This document shows, piece after piece, positions 62,325 through 64,000 of a stretch of 64,000 nucleotides of DNA (its first letter is position 1; every line of letters begins with the position of its first letter). A program made the position numbers and the translations under genes. The notes below the pieces were generated by a model that searched no databases, was not told where the DNA came from, and worked only from the letters and a program-made list of their open reading frames with translations. Origin of the DNA: Mycolicibacterium moriokaense (GTDB lineage: Bacteria; Actinomycetota; Actinomycetes; Mycobacteriales; Mycobacteriaceae); assembly GCF_003201655.1 (NCBI RefSeq), contig NZ_QJJU01000011.1, positions 62,001 through 126,000 on the forward strand. The letters run 5' to 3'.

Positions 62325-63338
62325 ATGACGCTCGTCAACACGCAATGCCGTCTGGCCGCGCGGCCGGTCGGTCTAACCAAGCCGACCGACTGGACGTTCA
62401 CCGAGGAGCCGGTGCCCGGTCCGGCCGACGGTGAATTCCTCGTGCGGGTGGAGTATCTGTCCATCGATCCGGCGATGCGCACCTGGATGAACGCCGGTCG
62501 TTCGTACGTGCCGCCCGTCGAGATCGGCGAAGTGATGCGTGCCGCAGGCATCGGACGCGTCATCGAGTCGCGTCACACGGACTTCGCGGTGGGCGACGAG
62601 GTGTACGGCGTCTTCGGGGTTCAGCGCTACGCGCTCTCGGACGGACGGGGCGTCACATCGGTGGACACGAACCTCGCGCCTGCCCCCGTCCATCTCGGTG
62701 TCCTCGGCATCAGCGGCCTGACCGCCTACTTCGGGCTGCTCGACATCGGCAAGCCCGAGCCGGGTCAGACGGTCGTCATCTCGGGTGCCGCCGGGTCGGT
62801 GGGCAGCATCGCGGGGCAGATCGCAAAGATCAAGGGTTGCCGCGCGATCGGTATCGCCGGCGGCGAGGAGAAGTGCCGCTGGCTGGTCGACGAGCAGGGG
62901 TTCGACGCCGCCATCGACTACAAGGCCGGGAACTTGCGCACGCAGCTGAAAGCCCACGCCCCCAACGGCGTTGATGTGTTCTTCGACAACGTCGGCGGCG
63001 AAGCGCTCGAGGCGGCCCTCGCGAGGCTGGCCCGCGGCGGTCGCATCGTGCTGTGCGGTGCCGTTTCGCAGTACAACGCGACTGACGTAGGAGGCGGACC
63101 GACCAACTACATGCAGTTGCTCGTCGCGCGGGGATCGATGACCGGCTTTGTGATCTTCGACTACGCCGACCGTTACGCCGAAGGCGTTGCCCAGCTTGCA
63201 AAATGGCTGCGAAGCGGCGAACTGCGCTCACACGAGCACGTCATTGCCGGCGACGTCAGCGACTTCCCGGATGCCCTGCTCACACTCTTCCGCGGCGAAA
63301 ACACCGGCAAGCTGGTTCTTGCGCTCCCGACTGACTAG
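62325..63338 (+). CDS. NADP-dependent medium-chain oxidoreductase (zinc-free, CurA/PTGR type)
   Basis: This 337-residue reductase has the MDR fold without zinc ligands: EYLSIDPAMRTWMN near 45, the Rossmann site VVISGAAGSVGSIAGQIAK near 150, and DVFFDNVGGEALEAAL near 215. These match enone and alkenal reductases of the leukotriene-B4-dehydrogenase-like group. It starts 3 bp after the LLM stop and completes the operon. Confidence 0.88.
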   Translation: MTLVNTQCRLAARPVGLTKPTDWTFTEEPVPGPADGEFLVRVEYLSIDPAMRTWMNAGRSYVPPVEIGEVMRAAGIGRVIESRHTDFAVGDEVYGVFGVQRYALSDGRGVTSVDTNLAPAPVHLGVLGISGLTAYFGLLDIGKPEPGQTVVISGAAGSVGSIAGQIAKIKGCRAIGIAGGEEKCRWLVDEQGFDAAIDYKAGNLRTQLKAHAPNGVDVFFDNVGGEALEAALARLARGGRIVLCGAVSQYNATDVGGGPTNYMQLLVARGSMTGFVIFDYADRYAEGVAQLAKWLRSGELRSHEHVIAGDVSDFPDALLTLFRGENTGKLVLALPTD

Positions 63339-63346
63339 GAAGGTGT

Positions 63347-63859
63347 TTAGAGTCGAAACAGTTGCTGCGCGTTGCGGTATGCGATCTTGTCACGGTCGGC
63401 TGGAGTGATCGGCGCCTCGCGAAGAAACGTCGCGTGCTCCACCGTGTCGCCGAAGGGGTAGTCGGCTGCGAACATGATGCGGTCGGCGCCGAACACCTGA
63501 AGGGCGCACAGCAGCGGAGGCGTTGTCGTGTAGCCGGAGATGGTGATGTGCAGATGCTCGCGGATGACGGCGGCCACCGAAGGGGCATCAGGGTCGGCCT
63601 TGCCCAGCACCGCGTCTGCGCGCATGAGCGAGAACGGCAGGTTCTCGCCCATGTGTCCGACGACGATCTGCAGGTCGGGATGCCGGGCGAAGACGCCCGC
63701 GGCGGCCAGTCGCAGCACGTGCGGGCCCGTCTCCGCGTGCCAACCCCAGGCCGCGGTGGCCAACGCCCTGCCAGTTTGTTCGGGAAGACCGCTGAAGTAC
63801 ACCTCGGCGACCCGCTGCGGGGGATAGGTGGGGTGGAGGTAGATCGGAATCCCTGCCCG
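63347..63859 (-). pseudogene. 5'-truncated amidohydrolase (amidohydro-rel superfamily)
   Basis: The frame reads RAGIPIYLHPTYPPQRVAEV upstream of the first Met at 63802. It continues to HPDLQIVVGHMGENLPFSLM and DRIMFAADYPFGDTVEHATF, both conserved metal and active-site regions of the ACMSD-like amidohydrolases. The N-terminal third with the HxH motif is missing. A stop codon at 63860-63862 is in frame with the upstream part. A 151-codon ORF remains but cannot make a full barrel. Confidence 0.78.
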
Positions 63860-63866
63860 CTAGCCG

Positions 63867-63879
63867 TACTGTTTCAGTA
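63867..63879. promoter_or_regulatory. Short inverted repeat before the last gene
   Basis: TACTG-TTT-CAGTA is a perfect 13-bp symmetric element at the end of the amidohydrolase remnant and 52 bp upstream of the SDR gene start. It may be an operator. Confidence 0.35.
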
Positions 63880-63930
63880 ATATGCAATAGTGCAGTTAGG
63901 TGAATGACTCGACAACTGGGGAAGGTCTGC

Positions 63931-64000
63931 ATGACACACACCGTTGACCAGGTACTTTCCGGTGTTGATCTGTCGGGGAAGATCTGCGTGGTCACTGGCG
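63931..64000 (+). CDS. SDR-family oxidoreductase, partial (cut by the window end)
   Basis: ATG 63931 with GGGGAAGG upstream reads MTHTVDQVLSGVDLSGKICV then VTG, the start of a nucleotide-binding strand of an SDR. The rest is outside the window. Confidence 0.7.
   Translation, partial: MTHTVDQVLSGVDLSGKICVVTG

Overview
The window is GC-rich actinobacterial DNA, almost certainly from a fast-growing mycobacterium (Mycobacterium/Mycolicibacterium type). The evidence is the gene content: an MspA-family porin remnant, PepD/HtrA-type membrane serine proteases, mycobacterial-type adenylate cyclase remnants, a mycofactocin-type SDR, two luciferase-like (F420/FMN) oxidoreductases, a DUF4333 lipoprotein, FadD/acyl-CoA enzymes and many TetR regulators. 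It reads as an accessory, metabolically varied chromosomal segment with unusually many broken genes. No complete tRNA or rRNA, no CRISPR array and no phage structural gene was seen.

Layout. 0-3 kb: Mg2+ P-type ATPase. 3-7.4 kb: signalling island with two decayed adenylate cyclases around an MFS-like protein, a diguanylate cyclase and an exported 2H phosphoesterase. 7.4-10.8 kb: acyl-CoA synthetase and hydrolase, divergent from a TetR gene. 11-13.4 kb: DUF4333 lipoprotein, porin pseudogene, SGNH hydrolase. 13.8-16.6 kb: TetR and FAD monooxygenase sharing an operator. 16.7-18.5 kb: two hypotheticals and a hydrolase. 18.6-21.8 kb: CoA-transferase and acyl-CoA dehydrogenase. 22-24.8 kb: broken RibD/DHFR-like gene, exported flavin oxidase, SDR. 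24.9-28.4 kb: PepD, frameshifted OsmC gene, and a junction between a calcium-repeat gene remnant and a triply damaged Ser/Thr kinase. 28.4-31.2 kb: crotonase, NDH-2-like oxidoreductase, Tat-exported cupin. 31.5-33.3 kb: ECF sigma factor with a Cys/His-rich N-terminal extension, a stand-alone sigma region-4 ORF and a divergent MarR gene with matching operators. 33.5-40.3 kb: TetR, NmrA-like and CGNR genes, then a five-gene SDR/LLM/SDR/VOC/SnoaL operon divergent from a YxaF-like TetR. 40.4-44.1 kb: aldo-keto reductase, small secreted proteins, methyltransferase and a damaged IS3-family element. 44.2-48.5 kb: four-gene operon with a second PepD, and a sulfite-oxidase-like enzyme. 49-52.5 kb: aquaporin, half glycosyltransferase, micro-ORF, catalase and HD operon. 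52.7-55.5 kb: two response regulators and a GAF histidine kinase. 55.6-57 kb: cluster of small secreted SPGN-motif proteins. 57.2-64 kb: two regulated oxidoreductase loci and a truncated amidohydrolase.

How it works together. Most blocks are a regulator next to a short catabolic or detoxification operon. Several carry a visible inverted-repeat operator, and in three cases the same motif lies in front of both the regulator and its presumed target (13.8/14.5 kb, 32.6/32.8 kb, 39.45/39.64 kb). Envelope and oxidative-stress functions recur: two PepD proteases, OsmC proteins, catalase, aquaporin, and a sigma factor with a likely metal- or redox-binding extension. At least eight genes are truncated or frameshifted, which suggests recent remodelling.
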